From Hydrogenoanaerobacterium saccharovorans (lineage in GTDB: Bacteria > Bacillota > Clostridia > Oscillospirales > Ruminococcaceae), in the NCBI RefSeq assembly GCF_016901815.1, contig NZ_JACSNR010000008.1:62001-126000 (forward strand): a stretch of 64,000 nt of DNA. The letters are read 5' to 3'. Position 1 is the first letter of the stretch; each line of letters begins with the position of its first letter. Of this stretch, positions 1 through 9,248 are shown in pieces. Under the pieces are notes generated by a model. It ran no database searches. It saw nothing but the letters and a program-made list of their open reading frames with translations, and was not told the DNA's origin. The position numbers and the translations under genes were made by a program.

Positions 1-3000
1 CATGTCAAAATATATTTTGCATAGTCATCATCTGTCGCACCAAAGTGCTTCAAAAACTGTGTGGATAAAATTGTCCCTACACCAAATTCACGGCCTTCTT
101 TTAGAATTTTTTTCAATGCCGGAAATCCTTCGCTCATAAAATTATCCGCTTCATCAACCAGGATTAATTTTGTCAGCTGACGGTACTGCTGATTCATTTT
201 GCTGGACCCTGCAGCCTGCATTTGTGCATAGAAAAGATCCAGTGTAATGGCAACAATAAGGCTTTGAATATCAGAATCATATCCAGACAAATCAATCACA
301 ATTACACCATTTAAGATATCAAACAGAGATTCTGTTTTCTGCGGATCTCCTTCAAAAACTTGAAATTGATGCAACTTATCCATTGCTGCAGCCAAAGAAT
401 CCGTCTTCTTAATGTCCTCATCATTCGCATAAATACCATACACCGTGCTGAAAGTTGGAGGAACTCGATCCCAGGTCTCCGGATCCCCAGCTTTTATTCC
501 CTTTTCTTCATACGCTTGAATAATACAAGAAAAGAGGGTATTTTGCTGTTTTGCCCCTAATCCATACACTTTCGCCAATGTATCTTTAAATGCATTTGCG
601 GTATGAATCGGCAACAATGGTTTGAAGACTTGAGATCTAGTCAGAGCCAGAGGGTTAAATGGAAGGTGATAGGGTTTCAAGACCTTTGCATTTGTTGCCT
701 GGATAAAATCCTCCTTACTTTCGTTATAGTCTCCTTTATAGTCAAAAATAAGAATACCTAAAGAATCGCCGCCAAAATTATGACTTTGGTCACGATACAG
801 CTGTGTAATCATGGATTTCGTGAACTGTGTCTTTCCTGTTCCCATTGTACCAATGATTCCTGTATTGGTATGGAAAATTTCATTGGTGTTATTGGGATGC
901 CAGTAAAGTTTCTCACCATTTGTAAGGTCTGTACCAAATAAAACCTCCATTCCACGATTATGATCTGGTTCTGGCGAAGAAGGCTCAGCTAAAGCAGACG
1001 AATCTGATTGTTCCACTTCTTCTGCTGAGGCTTCATGCGGCGCTGTCTCTCCTCCATTTCTTTCTTCAGTCGTTTCTGAATTCGGACTCGGGATCACACA
1101 AGTCTCTTCCTCCTGTTGATCAAAGGCTTGTTCTTTTATATCAGCCGGGGAATCGGACAACTCCAGTGGTGCCTCTGTGACACAGTACATAGCCGTTGTG
1201 CGCTCCTCTGCCGACCCAGTAACAGAAGTAGAATCATTCTGAGAATATTGGAACTTTAGACGCAAGGGGAAATCTTCGCTGTCATGATCTAAATCACATT
1301 CTATCTCTTCGGCAGATTTAACCATAAACTCAGATCCCATTTTCTCCGGAAATTCTAAGAGACAAACCTCATCCTGAATCTCGCCTTTTTTATTTAATGC
1401 TTCTGTTTTAAACGAAAATACTGTTCCCTTCCCCAAAAACGGATCCATCGCTGTTGAAAAATGATACTGTTCATTCAGGAGCGCTTCTCGAAATGTATCC
1501 AGCACCAAATCCCAGTTCTCACTCGGGTAAATATTATACAGCTTCATCTTTTCACAACACACAATGACCATTTGCATGAAGAAGTTTCGCGTCAATTTAC
1601 ACTCCAAGGTATCCCCATCGGATTGTGGCGAAAGGGCGTTCCAGAATCCACGATAAGTAGTCAGGACTTGTTCCTTTGCTTTCCCAATTACAGAAGCTGG
1701 ATTCACTCCAATCTTAACTTCAACTGGATGCAAATAAACTTTTATGTCATCTACTGGTCCTTCAATACCAACCATTAACAGATCATCGCAAGTTGCGCCC
1801 TTATCAAAGCCCAGGTTTTTGGCAGACAGCAAACCTTCCTTCTGTGAATATCCCGCTCCGCCTGAAACTCGAAGCATCTCTTCCAATGAAATAGGAACCC
1901 AGACAATGCGATCATGCGCATAATATGCCATACAGAATTTGATAGCAGACAAAATACTCATTTTTTCTCGGCTGAAATTGCTATCTACTGCGCCTGCAAG
2001 TTTTTTTGTAGAAATCAGTCGAAGCAACCAACTCCCGTTAACAGCATTAAATAGATCGATAATATCGTGGATATTGGCTTGATCTGCATGTACTCCCTTT
2101 CGATTCAGGTGTTCTCGTATAATTTCTTCATACTGCTGCGATTTTTTTGTTACGGTGATATCATCATATCCACTGGATGAGGTATATTGATCACTATAAT
2201 GAATAATTGTCAAATCTTGATGATTTTGATCTGCAGTAAAGAAAGACAAATCAACTTTAGGATCCACAAATACAACCCAGTTTGAAGAGTCATAAATCTT
2301 TCCAAGCAATCCCTCTTCGCTCCGAGAAATCTCAGTAAAAATAGCAGATTCTGGTTCATATGAACTTCCAGAGAAGGCAACCCGGAACATTGCATTATAA
2401 ATCTTTGCCAGCTGTGACAAGGTTGTTTTCTTAGCAAATTTTGTACCAAATCCGGTTTTATACCAGTCATAATTCAAAACCGATGGCGTGCCAGAAATAA
2501 GCCCGCCTAATGCCATTCCCGTTGCAATAGAATCCATTCGGCTCGTACCGCGGTCTTCAGAGGATTCCATTTCATAAAAGGCAAGATGAGCATACTGGTA
2601 TGTGGCTTCCTTCGAGCTTCGATAATAGCATCGGATATTTTTGGACAAAATCAGAGCCATTTCTCCAGAGTCCTCTATACCTCTGCCATAATTCTCAATG
2701 TATTCCCGCAGCTTTTTCTGATCAGAGAGAACAGAAAAATCATTATATCCATTTGTCTGGCTATAGATGTTAATGGTAAAATGCATTAACTGATCCAAAT
2801 CGGTATTCGTTTTCAGCTCTTTCACAAAGAATTGGATCAGCCCTAACAGGACTTCTCTACAATCACCCATGTTTACCAGATTGATGCAGAAGGTATCATT
2901 TCCTAAATCATCAAACAGAAATGTAAAGTGACTGATATATTGTTCGATTTTATCGCTAACCAATTTCTGAACAAAATTCCTCGATCCACGATAGCTTTTA

Positions 3001-5165
3001 TTTATCAAAGGGGCATACAATCTCCATTCCGGAGAATGCCTCTGTTCAATCGCATGATAGAGATTTTTATCTTTATCTTTTATATATGGCACCAAATACA
3101 GTGCTGACAGCTTTTCGATTAACTGATCACGCACATCACCCGTATTTTTTTCTTCAAGCAAAGCCAATTGATAGGCCACATTGAGAGGATGAAGAGGGCT
3201 CATTGCAATGATGTGCTCATCGTGGTCCATAATGATACACCCCAGCCTCAGAAGATCATTCTGTTCATTGGAAAGAGTATCTCCAGCCTGGATCTTGTTC
3301 AGCTCTTCCAGGACAGCAGACACATAAACCTTAGCACGCTCAAGAAGAGAACCGGAAAGATACGCCAAGCTGGGAAGCTGACGCATTTTTTTAAATTCTT
3401 CAATATAGTTTATGTATGCTGTATATACAGGCTCAGGTATATTAAGCTGGCATTCAGAAATTTCCGTGATTGTATCAAATGCTGCCAACCATTTATTTTG
3501 GATTAGGGTATTCTCTCGTTCAAGGCTCTCTTGAAAAGCTGCTTTTGCAAAATACTCCTTCGTACCAGAGATAATTCGATGATCGCGATATTCCATACCA
3601 CGCTTATTTTGATATTTAAGCTGAAATGCGCGTATTCCTGTTATCTCTACTGGTTTAATGGCCTCATCGCAAATTTCCAGCGGGATTTCAACTGCTCCAC
3701 ACTTTATTTGAAAATCAATTGTATCAGAATCACTATTTATTTCTTCATCACTCGTCAAGAACTGCAATGTTTGATTGTAATTACAGGAATATTTTTCACC
3801 TTGTTTCAATGATTCTGTAATTACATCCTCATATCCAGGATTAATTGTAAGAATCCGATTCAAACCTATTATCTGAATTTTTGACCTTTTTATAAATTTA
3901 GGAACATCCAAACGGTAATTGGTTTGAATATTTTCCAAATATTGGGACCTTACATTTAAAACGCAAATTTTAATCAGATAATCTGGATTCTCATCGGAGG
4001 GAACAATTGCCACTCTTGCAAATGTGCAGCCCTCCGGCTTCAAATTGATATTAATCTCTTTGGAAGAAAGTTCATATTGTGCACCTATGCAATCAACCCA
4101 AGAATCTCTGATTGCTATGTTGCTTTTTAAGTGTACCGTAACATCTGACCGCAGATCCGGATTATAAATCAATATATTTTTTCTTCTGAGTTTCGCTTTT
4201 GTTTCACCATCAGGTCGGATAAATACCAATTGATCCGGAGCAAAATTATATTCAAGCGCAGAATTGGAATAAACTGTAATCCACTCATCTTGTATCTCCA
4301 ATGGATTATTCAGCTTTTTCTCGAGCCGATCATGAGCCCCTTTCACCTGTTCAAAAGTAAATCCTTCGTGCCACGGCAGTCCTTTTTTCTTTGCTGTAAC
4401 AAGTCGGTCTATAAACTGTTTATCATATTCTTTCTCAAGAGAATCTTCAATATTGGCATGCTTAACTACCCAATCTATGTGATCAAATACTCTGTGATTT
4501 TCTTGAAGTCTTCCTTTAAGCTTATCTTTTGGGAAAGCGTTTAATTGATCATCATACAGCAGTCCAAATGATGCAAAGTCGCTTTTTTCTACAAATCCAC
4601 GACCAAGGACTGTCAACATGTTACTATACTCATAAAGCGAAGAGTGATCACTGAACCGATCTTTTTGTTTACGCTCCAGCTCCAGTTCCAACAGCGCTTG
4701 ATCCGATTCAGATAACTGTGCTGTCGCTATATCGTCTTTAATTTTGGAAATAATAGAAGTCGCATGGAAAGGCATACCATTCGCAGAGAGGTCTCCTGTT
4801 CCACTTGTGATGGTATCAATTGAAGAGTATGTAATCATTAAAATCGGGAAATGCTGATCTGTCAACTCTGCATTGCGCAATGTTGTTAAAAAGTTCTCTG
4901 TCACTCCTTTATATTTTGCTGCGACAACAACTTCCATATTTGCAGATAACTGAATCGTAAAAGTACGATAAACCGTCTCGTACTGATAAGTACCCTGAAT
5001 TCCATCAACCTTTGTTTTTTCGAACAGAGCTTGTACAACGCCAGTAACCATTTCCTCTGTATCCAAATTCAAAGAATATCGCTCACCTGGGAGTATAGTA
5101 TCTGCATGACTTTGAAAATAACTAATAATGTTATTCGCTATGTACTTATAAAATTCGTTTAACAT
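1..5165 (-). CDS. dptH: DNA phosphorothioation-dependent restriction protein DptH, 3' end beyond the window
   Basis: One frame stays open from an ATG at 5165 to the left edge, at least 1721 codons, and its stop is not in the window. It reads as DptH, the large ATPase subunit that works with DptF and DptG to attack DNA lacking phosphorothioate marks. Seen: about 1330 residues without a motif I recognise, an acidic Glu/Ser-rich linker near 1340-1410, then a HerA/FtsK-like ATPase part with Walker A GTMGTGKTQ near residue 1438 and Walker B LILVDEADNF near 1668. The start overlaps the last 20 nt of dptG, so the two are probably translationally coupled. The gene is AT-rich compared with the DNA right of 8.7 kb, which suggests transfer. 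Assignment rests on gene order, size and motifs. Confidence 0.85.
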   Translation of the reverse strand, partial: MLNEFYKYIANNIISYFQSHADTILPGERYSLNLDTEEMVTGVVQALFEKTKVDGIQGTYQYETVYRTFTIQLSANMEVVVAAKYKGVTENFLTTLRNAELTDQHFPILMITYSSIDTITSGTGDLSANGMPFHATSIISKIKDDIATAQLSESDQALLELELERKQKDRFSDHSSLYEYSNMLTVLGRGFVEKSDFASFGLLYDDQLNAFPKDKLKGRLQENHRVFDHIDWVVKHANIEDSLEKEYDKQFIDRLVTAKKKGLPWHEGFTFEQVKGAHDRLEKKLNNPLEIQDEWITVYSNSALEYNFAPDQLVFIRPDGETKAKLRRKNILIYNPDLRSDVTVHLKSNIAIRDSWVDCIGAQYELSSKEININLKPEGCTFARVAIVPSDENPDYLIKICVLNVRSQYLENIQTNYRLDVPKFIKRSKIQIIGLNRILTINPGYEDVITESLKQGEKYSCNYNQTLQFLTSDEEINSDSDTIDFQIKCGAVEIPLEICDEAIKPVEITGIRAFQLKYQNKRGMEYRDHRIISGTKEYFAKAAFQESLERENTLIQNKWLAAFDTITEISECQLNIPEPVYTAYINYIEEFKKMRQLPSLAYLSGSLLERAKVYVSAVLEELNKIQAGDTLSNEQNDLLRLGCIIMDHDEHIIAMSPLHPLNVAYQLALLEEKNTGDVRDQLIEKLSALYLVPYIKDKDKNLYHAIEQRHSPEWRLYAPLINKSYRGSRNFVQKLVSDKIEQYISHFTFLFDDLGNDTFCINLVNMGDCREVLLGLIQFFVKELKTNTDLDQLMHFTINIYSQTNGYNDFSVLSDQKKLREYIENYGRGIEDSGEMALILSKNIRCYYRSSKEATYQYAHLAFYEMESSEDRGTSRMDSIATGMALGGLISGTPSVLNYDWYKTGFGTKFAKKTTLSQLAKIYNAMFRVAFSGSSYEPESAIFTEISRSEEGLLGKIYDSSNWVVFVDPKVDLSFFTADQNHQDLTIIHYSDQYTSSSGYDDITVTKKSQQYEEIIREHLNRKGVHADQANIHDIIDLFNAVNGSWLLRLISTKKLAGAVDSNFSREKMSILSAIKFCMAYYAHDRIVWVPISLEEMLRVSGGAGYSQKEGLLSAKNLGFDKGATCDDLLMVGIEGPVDDIKVYLHPVEVKIGVNPASVIGKAKEQVLTTYRGFWNALSPQSDGDTLECKLTRNFFMQMVIVCCEKMKLYNIYPSENWDLVLDTFREALLNEQYHFSTAMDPFLGKGTVFSFKTEALNKKGEIQDEVCLLEFPEKMGSEFMVKSAEEIECDLDHDSEDFPLRLKFQYSQNDSTSVTGSAEERTTAMYCVTEAPLELSDSPADIKEQAFDQQEEETCVIPSPNSETTEERNGGETAPHEASAEEVEQSDSSALAEPSSPEPDHNRGMEVLFGTDLTNGEKLYWHPNNTNEIFHTNTGIIGTMGTGKTQFTKSMITQLYRDQSHNFGGDSLGILIFDYKGDYNESKEDFIQATNAKVLKPYHLPFNPLALTRSQVFKPLLPIHTANAFKDTLAKVYGLGAKQQNTLFSCIIQAYEEKGIKAGDPETWDRVPPTFSTVYGIYANDEDIKKTDSLAAAMDKLHQFQVFEGDPQKTESLFDILNGVIVIDLSGYDSDIQSLIVAITLDLFYAQMQAAGSSKMNQQYRQLTKLILVDEADNFMSEGFPALKKILKEGREFGVGTILSTQFLKHFGATDDDYAKYILT

Positions 5166-6561
5166 ATTGTGCATCTCCACTATCGCTTTTCTTTTCAATT
5201 AAATTTAACTTTTCATAATACCGCATTACTTCGCTTTTAGAGTGGTCGTCAAGATATACTCCACGCGATTCAAATTCCGTAAATATATCATTCAGGCGAA
5301 CTTTTTCCTGATCTTTTATGCTGATTTTTGTAAGAAAAATCAGCATTTCCTCAGAAATACTCAGCATCATACCGCTTCTTCCCCGCGACTTAAGATACTT
5401 GCGACAGTAATCTCTGAAATTTTTGGCGTAGGAATTATAAGGACGATTTCTTTGTGTAGTATTTTCAAACTGGAGGCGAACACTATCAAATAAATACTTA
5501 ACTTCTGCAACGGTTTCCCCATCTTGAGACTGGCGGCGGCTCAGTTCAGTCATCACTGAACAGTCCGTAATTATACTTCTGTAGTAATCTGTCAACTTCT
5601 TTATTTCTTCAGCAATGCGATGATCTTCTTCAGGTGCGCAATTGATAAATTCGCGAAGTTTGATATAGTCTATGGGTTCGGTTTCATCTTCAGTCTGGTT
5701 GAGAATTTCCAACACAATGACATGTGCAAATACTCTGGAGATTGCGTCTTGAAGTATATTCCACCCTTCACGGAAACATTGACGGTTTTGACTGGTTTTT
5801 TCCCACTCCAAGCAAAAATAGAGAGGTATACATTTTTCACGATCCCCATCCAAGAAGCGATTCAGCTGTAATATCATTTGTGCAGTATACGCAAAATAGT
5901 AAAATTCCAGCAGAGGAACAAGATAATCACGAGTGCGATTTCGAGCCCCTAAAATATACTCAAAATCTTTTTCGAAATTTTCCACCAGGGCATTTGTAAT
6001 ACGTTGATAATGCTGTTCTGATTTTAAACTGGATTCTGGTGCTTTCAGCTCAAACTTCGATGCTGCAAATCTCTCCAATGCATTACTTTGGTCATCGGCT
6101 TTTTTTAATGCCTTTTCCAATGTTTTTCTTAAGTGTTCCTGATCTCCCAATACATCAACTAAGTAATCTGCCAATTTGGTTTCATTTTTATCTTTACAGG
6201 ATATTTGAAGAAACATACGCAAATTAATTGGGCGGATTTGCCCATTTGCATCAAAAAACATATGTCGCACTACTTGGGAAAAAATTTCATCCGTACCAAG
6301 CTGTATCTCAAGTTCCTCATCATTTCTTAATCTTGTTATTAATTCTTGCATCGAAAGAGAAACTGATTCTTTTCTTTCGATTTTGGCCAGATACCTTCCG
6401 ACAACTGTCGATAAATCGGTACACGCTTCAACCGAACTGGAGGTAACATATGGAAGTAATTTGAATCTAATCCCATTATTATGAGTCATCCGCAATTTGG
6501 AGTCTTCTTCCTTAACTGCAAAAGTCCTGTTGAAAGAGGGTATACTTAAAACATAGGACAT
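5146..6561 (-). CDS. dptG: DNA phosphorothioation-dependent restriction protein DptG
   Basis: A 471-aa soluble protein between dptF and dptH, the place and size expected of DptG, the partner without an obvious catalytic motif in the DptFGH restriction complex. The sequence is mostly charged alpha-helical with no membrane segment, P-loop or nuclease motif that I can see. It has a long helical middle and a C-terminal stretch (about 420-460, through YEKLNLIEKK) that could be a winged helix. The ATG at 6561 lies 2 nt after the dptF stop with a weak GGTGG upstream, and the 3' end overlaps dptH. The assignment is mainly by context: the protein alone would be called hypothetical. Confidence 0.78.
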   Translation of the reverse strand: MSYVLSIPSFNRTFAVKEEDSKLRMTHNNGIRFKLLPYVTSSSVEACTDLSTVVGRYLAKIERKESVSLSMQELITRLRNDEELEIQLGTDEIFSQVVRHMFFDANGQIRPINLRMFLQISCKDKNETKLADYLVDVLGDQEHLRKTLEKALKKADDQSNALERFAASKFELKAPESSLKSEQHYQRITNALVENFEKDFEYILGARNRTRDYLVPLLEFYYFAYTAQMILQLNRFLDGDREKCIPLYFCLEWEKTSQNRQCFREGWNILQDAISRVFAHVIVLEILNQTEDETEPIDYIKLREFINCAPEEDHRIAEEIKKLTDYYRSIITDCSVMTELSRRQSQDGETVAEVKYLFDSVRLQFENTTQRNRPYNSYAKNFRDYCRKYLKSRGRSGMMLSISEEMLIFLTKISIKDQEKVRLNDIFTEFESRGVYLDDHSKSEVMRYYEKLNLIEKKSDSGDAQYVKRIL

Positions 6562-6563
6562 AT

Positions 6564-8309
6564 CTATACCACCTTAAATTCGTATCCAAAATCTGTTTTC
6601 TCAAATGTGACTCTATAGTCCTGTCCTTGCTCTTTGGGAATCAAAGTAATGCGATCTGCTTTGTTTCCAAATTCTATTACACGCTGGACAAAACTTACAA
6701 AATCAGTATGTTGATTCTTATCTTGAACTGTGGGGCGATATCCATTTTTCATAGCTGTAATCATTTCAAACAAAGAGTAATCCATGCTAATTTCAGCTGT
6801 CTCCGGATCAGAGGCAACATCATTTCGGAATCGCAGTTTCAAAGTGATTGAAAATCTCTGAATATCGGACTCGTCCAAACTGTTGCTCTTATGATAAATA
6901 GCAGGCTTTAACTGCAATTGCTCCAAGACCCAAAACCTTTCATTTGAATCATCGATGCAAATTGTATCACTGTCAAATTGCCCGTCCCAATTCATTATCG
7001 CTTTTTTAGTTGCATCATACAGCTTATTCAATTTTCTCTCTTGTCCGCTGTTTTGATAATAAAGGGTCTGTATGTACTCTTTGAGCAACAACTGTTGTTC
7101 TGTAATTGGCAGAACTCCTTTCATCTCTTTAAGCCGTACAACAAACCGATAGACAAACTTTTTTAAATCCGATTTCGTACCCCCAAGATTTGCGATATTC
7201 GTTGTGCTATTTAAAACTATATACGGAGTTCCCGTTGTTGCATCAGTAAAAATATCGTGTATATTTTCCAGTGAATGGAATTTTATCATATCCGCATCCA
7301 TCTCTTCTTGTCTGACTTTGAGGATGTCATACTTTCGGATTGAGTTAATCAGCGGAGAGATATCTTCATATTCATACAGCAGCATCGGAGTTGTATATTT
7401 GATATACTCGCTTAAATATTTTGTATCATTCGTTGTTATTTGACACATTTTAGAATAATCAAATTCAGGATGCACCAGGACATTATATATAAAATCCAAT
7501 ACATCACGGGTAGAGACTATTTTTTTATCCTTGATCACAACCTCCACAATTTTATTAATCAAGGATTTTTGATGAATCGGATCTGACAAAAACTCATAAT
7601 TATGGCGAACCGGGCATTTTTGGCACAGCGTACAACTTGAATTTTCTTCGAACGACCTGAAAAATGGATTGGTTGTATCGTGATAAAAAACTTTTCCTAT
7701 CAAATTTTCCAAATATTCTGTGCCAATTCCATACTCGTTAAGTGTAAAAACTTGGTAGTCAGAAAAATTGACATGCTGAAACACACTATTTTCCCGGTAA
7801 TGGTTTTCACACATATAAGAGGAAAAGATCTCATTTTCATCCACATATTTTTTTAAGGCAGAAAAATTTTGTCCCCTTTCTGACTCTATAAAATTATTGA
7901 GAGTTCCAAGGTTTATTGCCATAATCATCTTGTAATGATCATTGATCTGATAATTTTCATCATTGAAAGGTGCAAGTCTTTCTGCCAGTGTTTCATCGAA
8001 GGTTAACTCAGGTGCGCTGCTTTCAGTTGCATCGTTATACAATTCAAATGAATCCAAAAGATGTTCCGAATCTGCATGCCTCAGATAAGACATTAAATGT
8101 GATTTTCCATCCCCTGCACTGCCACACAGCAACACTAAAGTTTTTTGATTTGATTCAGTGATCTTTTTAAGTAAATTTCGCAATTCTGTTTCTATAGGGC
8201 GTAAAACATGGAGATATTTTTTAAACTCATCAAAAGAAGTAACATTCCCAACGGATTCAATAGACTTCTTTCTTAATTTACTCAATTCTGCTATAAAAGC
8301 GCATGCCAT
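6564..8309 (-). CDS. dptF: DNA phosphorothioation-dependent restriction protein DptF (P-loop ATPase)
   Basis: First gene of the leftward dptFGH operon, 581 aa from the ATG at 8309. That ATG is preferred over a GTG at 8318 because AGGAG ends 10 nt before the ATG but almost touches the GTG. The N-terminus carries a Walker A motif, GSAGDGKS, at about residues 63-70 within LVLLCGSAGDGKSHL, which is characteristic of DptF. A CxxCxxC cluster (Cys near 226, 229, 232) could bind zinc. No membrane segment. DptF is one of three proteins required for host-protective restriction of DNA without phosphorothioate in Dnd systems. The modification genes dndB-E are not upstream, where only an AT-rich gap and an unrelated helicase gene lie. 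Confidence 0.85.
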   Translation of the reverse strand: MACAFIAELSKLRKKSIESVGNVTSFDEFKKYLHVLRPIETELRNLLKKITESNQKTLVLLCGSAGDGKSHLMSYLRHADSEHLLDSFELYNDATESSAPELTFDETLAERLAPFNDENYQINDHYKMIMAINLGTLNNFIESERGQNFSALKKYVDENEIFSSYMCENHYRENSVFQHVNFSDYQVFTLNEYGIGTEYLENLIGKVFYHDTTNPFFRSFEENSSCTLCQKCPVRHNYEFLSDPIHQKSLINKIVEVVIKDKKIVSTRDVLDFIYNVLVHPEFDYSKMCQITTNDTKYLSEYIKYTTPMLLYEYEDISPLINSIRKYDILKVRQEEMDADMIKFHSLENIHDIFTDATTGTPYIVLNSTTNIANLGGTKSDLKKFVYRFVVRLKEMKGVLPITEQQLLLKEYIQTLYYQNSGQERKLNKLYDATKKAIMNWDGQFDSDTICIDDSNERFWVLEQLQLKPAIYHKSNSLDESDIQRFSITLKLRFRNDVASDPETAEISMDYSLFEMITAMKNGYRPTVQDKNQHTDFVSFVQRVIEFGNKADRITLIPKEQGQDYRVTFEKTDFGYEFKVV

Positions 8310-8708
8310 TTCAGCCACTCTCCTATTTTTACTATGTAGACAATCTAATAAAATGATTTATCAAATACACAGATCCAAAGTCTCTTTGAACTCGATGCCT
8401 ATATACCTTTCCATAAAATATGAAGGTATCCAACATCTATTGAACTTGCAAGATTAATACACAAAGAGCTCTGCCATATGGCAGAGCTCTTCCTTTAGTA
8501 TTATGATTCTTCTGCCTTTTATTGAGACATTTGACATTGTTGTCTATAATGATAGCATATTTAACACAAAACCGCAATAAAATAGTATGTTTCAACGATT
8601 TTTGTTGTAATATTATGGAATTTACTATTGCTGTTTTCAAATGTTCTTTTCTGAGCATAATTTGTCTCAATATTCTAAAATTCGACTTATCACATTGTCT
8701 AAGCAAAT
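8310..8708. other. AT-rich gap between the dpt operon and the helicase unit
   Basis: About 400 bases with no convincing gene. It must contain the dptF promoter, but I could not pick a clear -35/-10 pair. It holds the 28-bp palindrome at 8464-8491. At the right border the base composition changes abruptly from AT-rich to the GC-rich style of the rest of the window. Confidence 0.6.
8464..8491 (-). terminator. Perfect 28-bp palindrome, possible terminator of the helicase unit
   Basis: A perfect inverted repeat with 14-nt arms (AAGAGCTCTGCCAT and its complement) and no loop. On the minus strand it is followed by TTTGTGTATT, a modest T-rich tail. It lies 220 nt after the last gene of the helicase-HNH unit, so it may be that unit's terminator. 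It could equally be a protein-binding site or a cruciform at the composition boundary. Confidence 0.45.
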
Positions 8709-9248
8709 TCAAAGCTGTTCCGCCCGGAAGGTGAGCATCTGATCCAGACCACAGGTGGACAGATCACAGTCTGTCCCGCCCCAGAGTGTCGCCTTCAGGT
8801 GATAAAACTCCATACACCGCTGCATATGGTGGATCAGCAGACGGGAGCGCCGGCGGTATCCATACACAGCCAAAAGGGTCCGCAGCTTGATGCGCACATA
8901 CTCCTTCCCCATCCCATACAGGCAGCGGATTCGGACACTTTTGAAGAACAGATTGAGGTCAAAGTAATCACTGCGGTACTCCTCCAGATCCACCGTATGG
9001 CCCCCGGATTCCAGATCTTTTTGGACGACCGGAAGCTCCCGGTCCAGAGCAGTTTTTTCGGAAAAATAGTGCCGCCAGTAGAGAACTTCCAGTGTAAACT
9101 TCCGCCGGTCCTGGCGATAGGGTTCAGCCAGAAATTCCTTTTCCCGGTTCCAGATCCGGTCCATTACAACGCTTTCAATCCGGCAGTCCAAGTCCATCCC
9201 GATGAGAATGATCGCCAGATCCTGTGCGGTATACAAAAGTTCATTCAT
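8709..9248 (-). CDS. Hypothetical protein, partner of the helicase-HNH protein
   Basis: 179 aa, rich in charged and aromatic residues, apparently soluble and helical, with no motif I recognise. Its ATG overlaps the stop of the helicase-HNH gene by 4 nt (ATGA), so it is almost certainly co-translated and probably works with it. Codon use is GC-rich, unlike the dpt genes to its left. The middle (about 100-165) is Arg/Lys/His-rich and could contact nucleic acid; this is inference only. I cannot name the family. Confidence 0.7.
   Translation of the reverse strand: MNELLYTAQDLAIILIGMDLDCRIESVVMDRIWNREKEFLAEPYRQDRRKFTLEVLYWRHYFSEKTALDRELPVVQKDLESGGHTVDLEEYRSDYFDLNLFFKSVRIRCLYGMGKEYVRIKLRTLLAVYGYRRRSRLLIHHMQRCMEFYHLKATLWGGTDCDLSTCGLDQMLTFRAEQL

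Noticed and set aside
8437-8712. 91-codon minus-strand frame in the AT-rich gap
   Set aside because: It contains the perfect palindrome, has no ribosome binding site, and its translation has no protein-like character.
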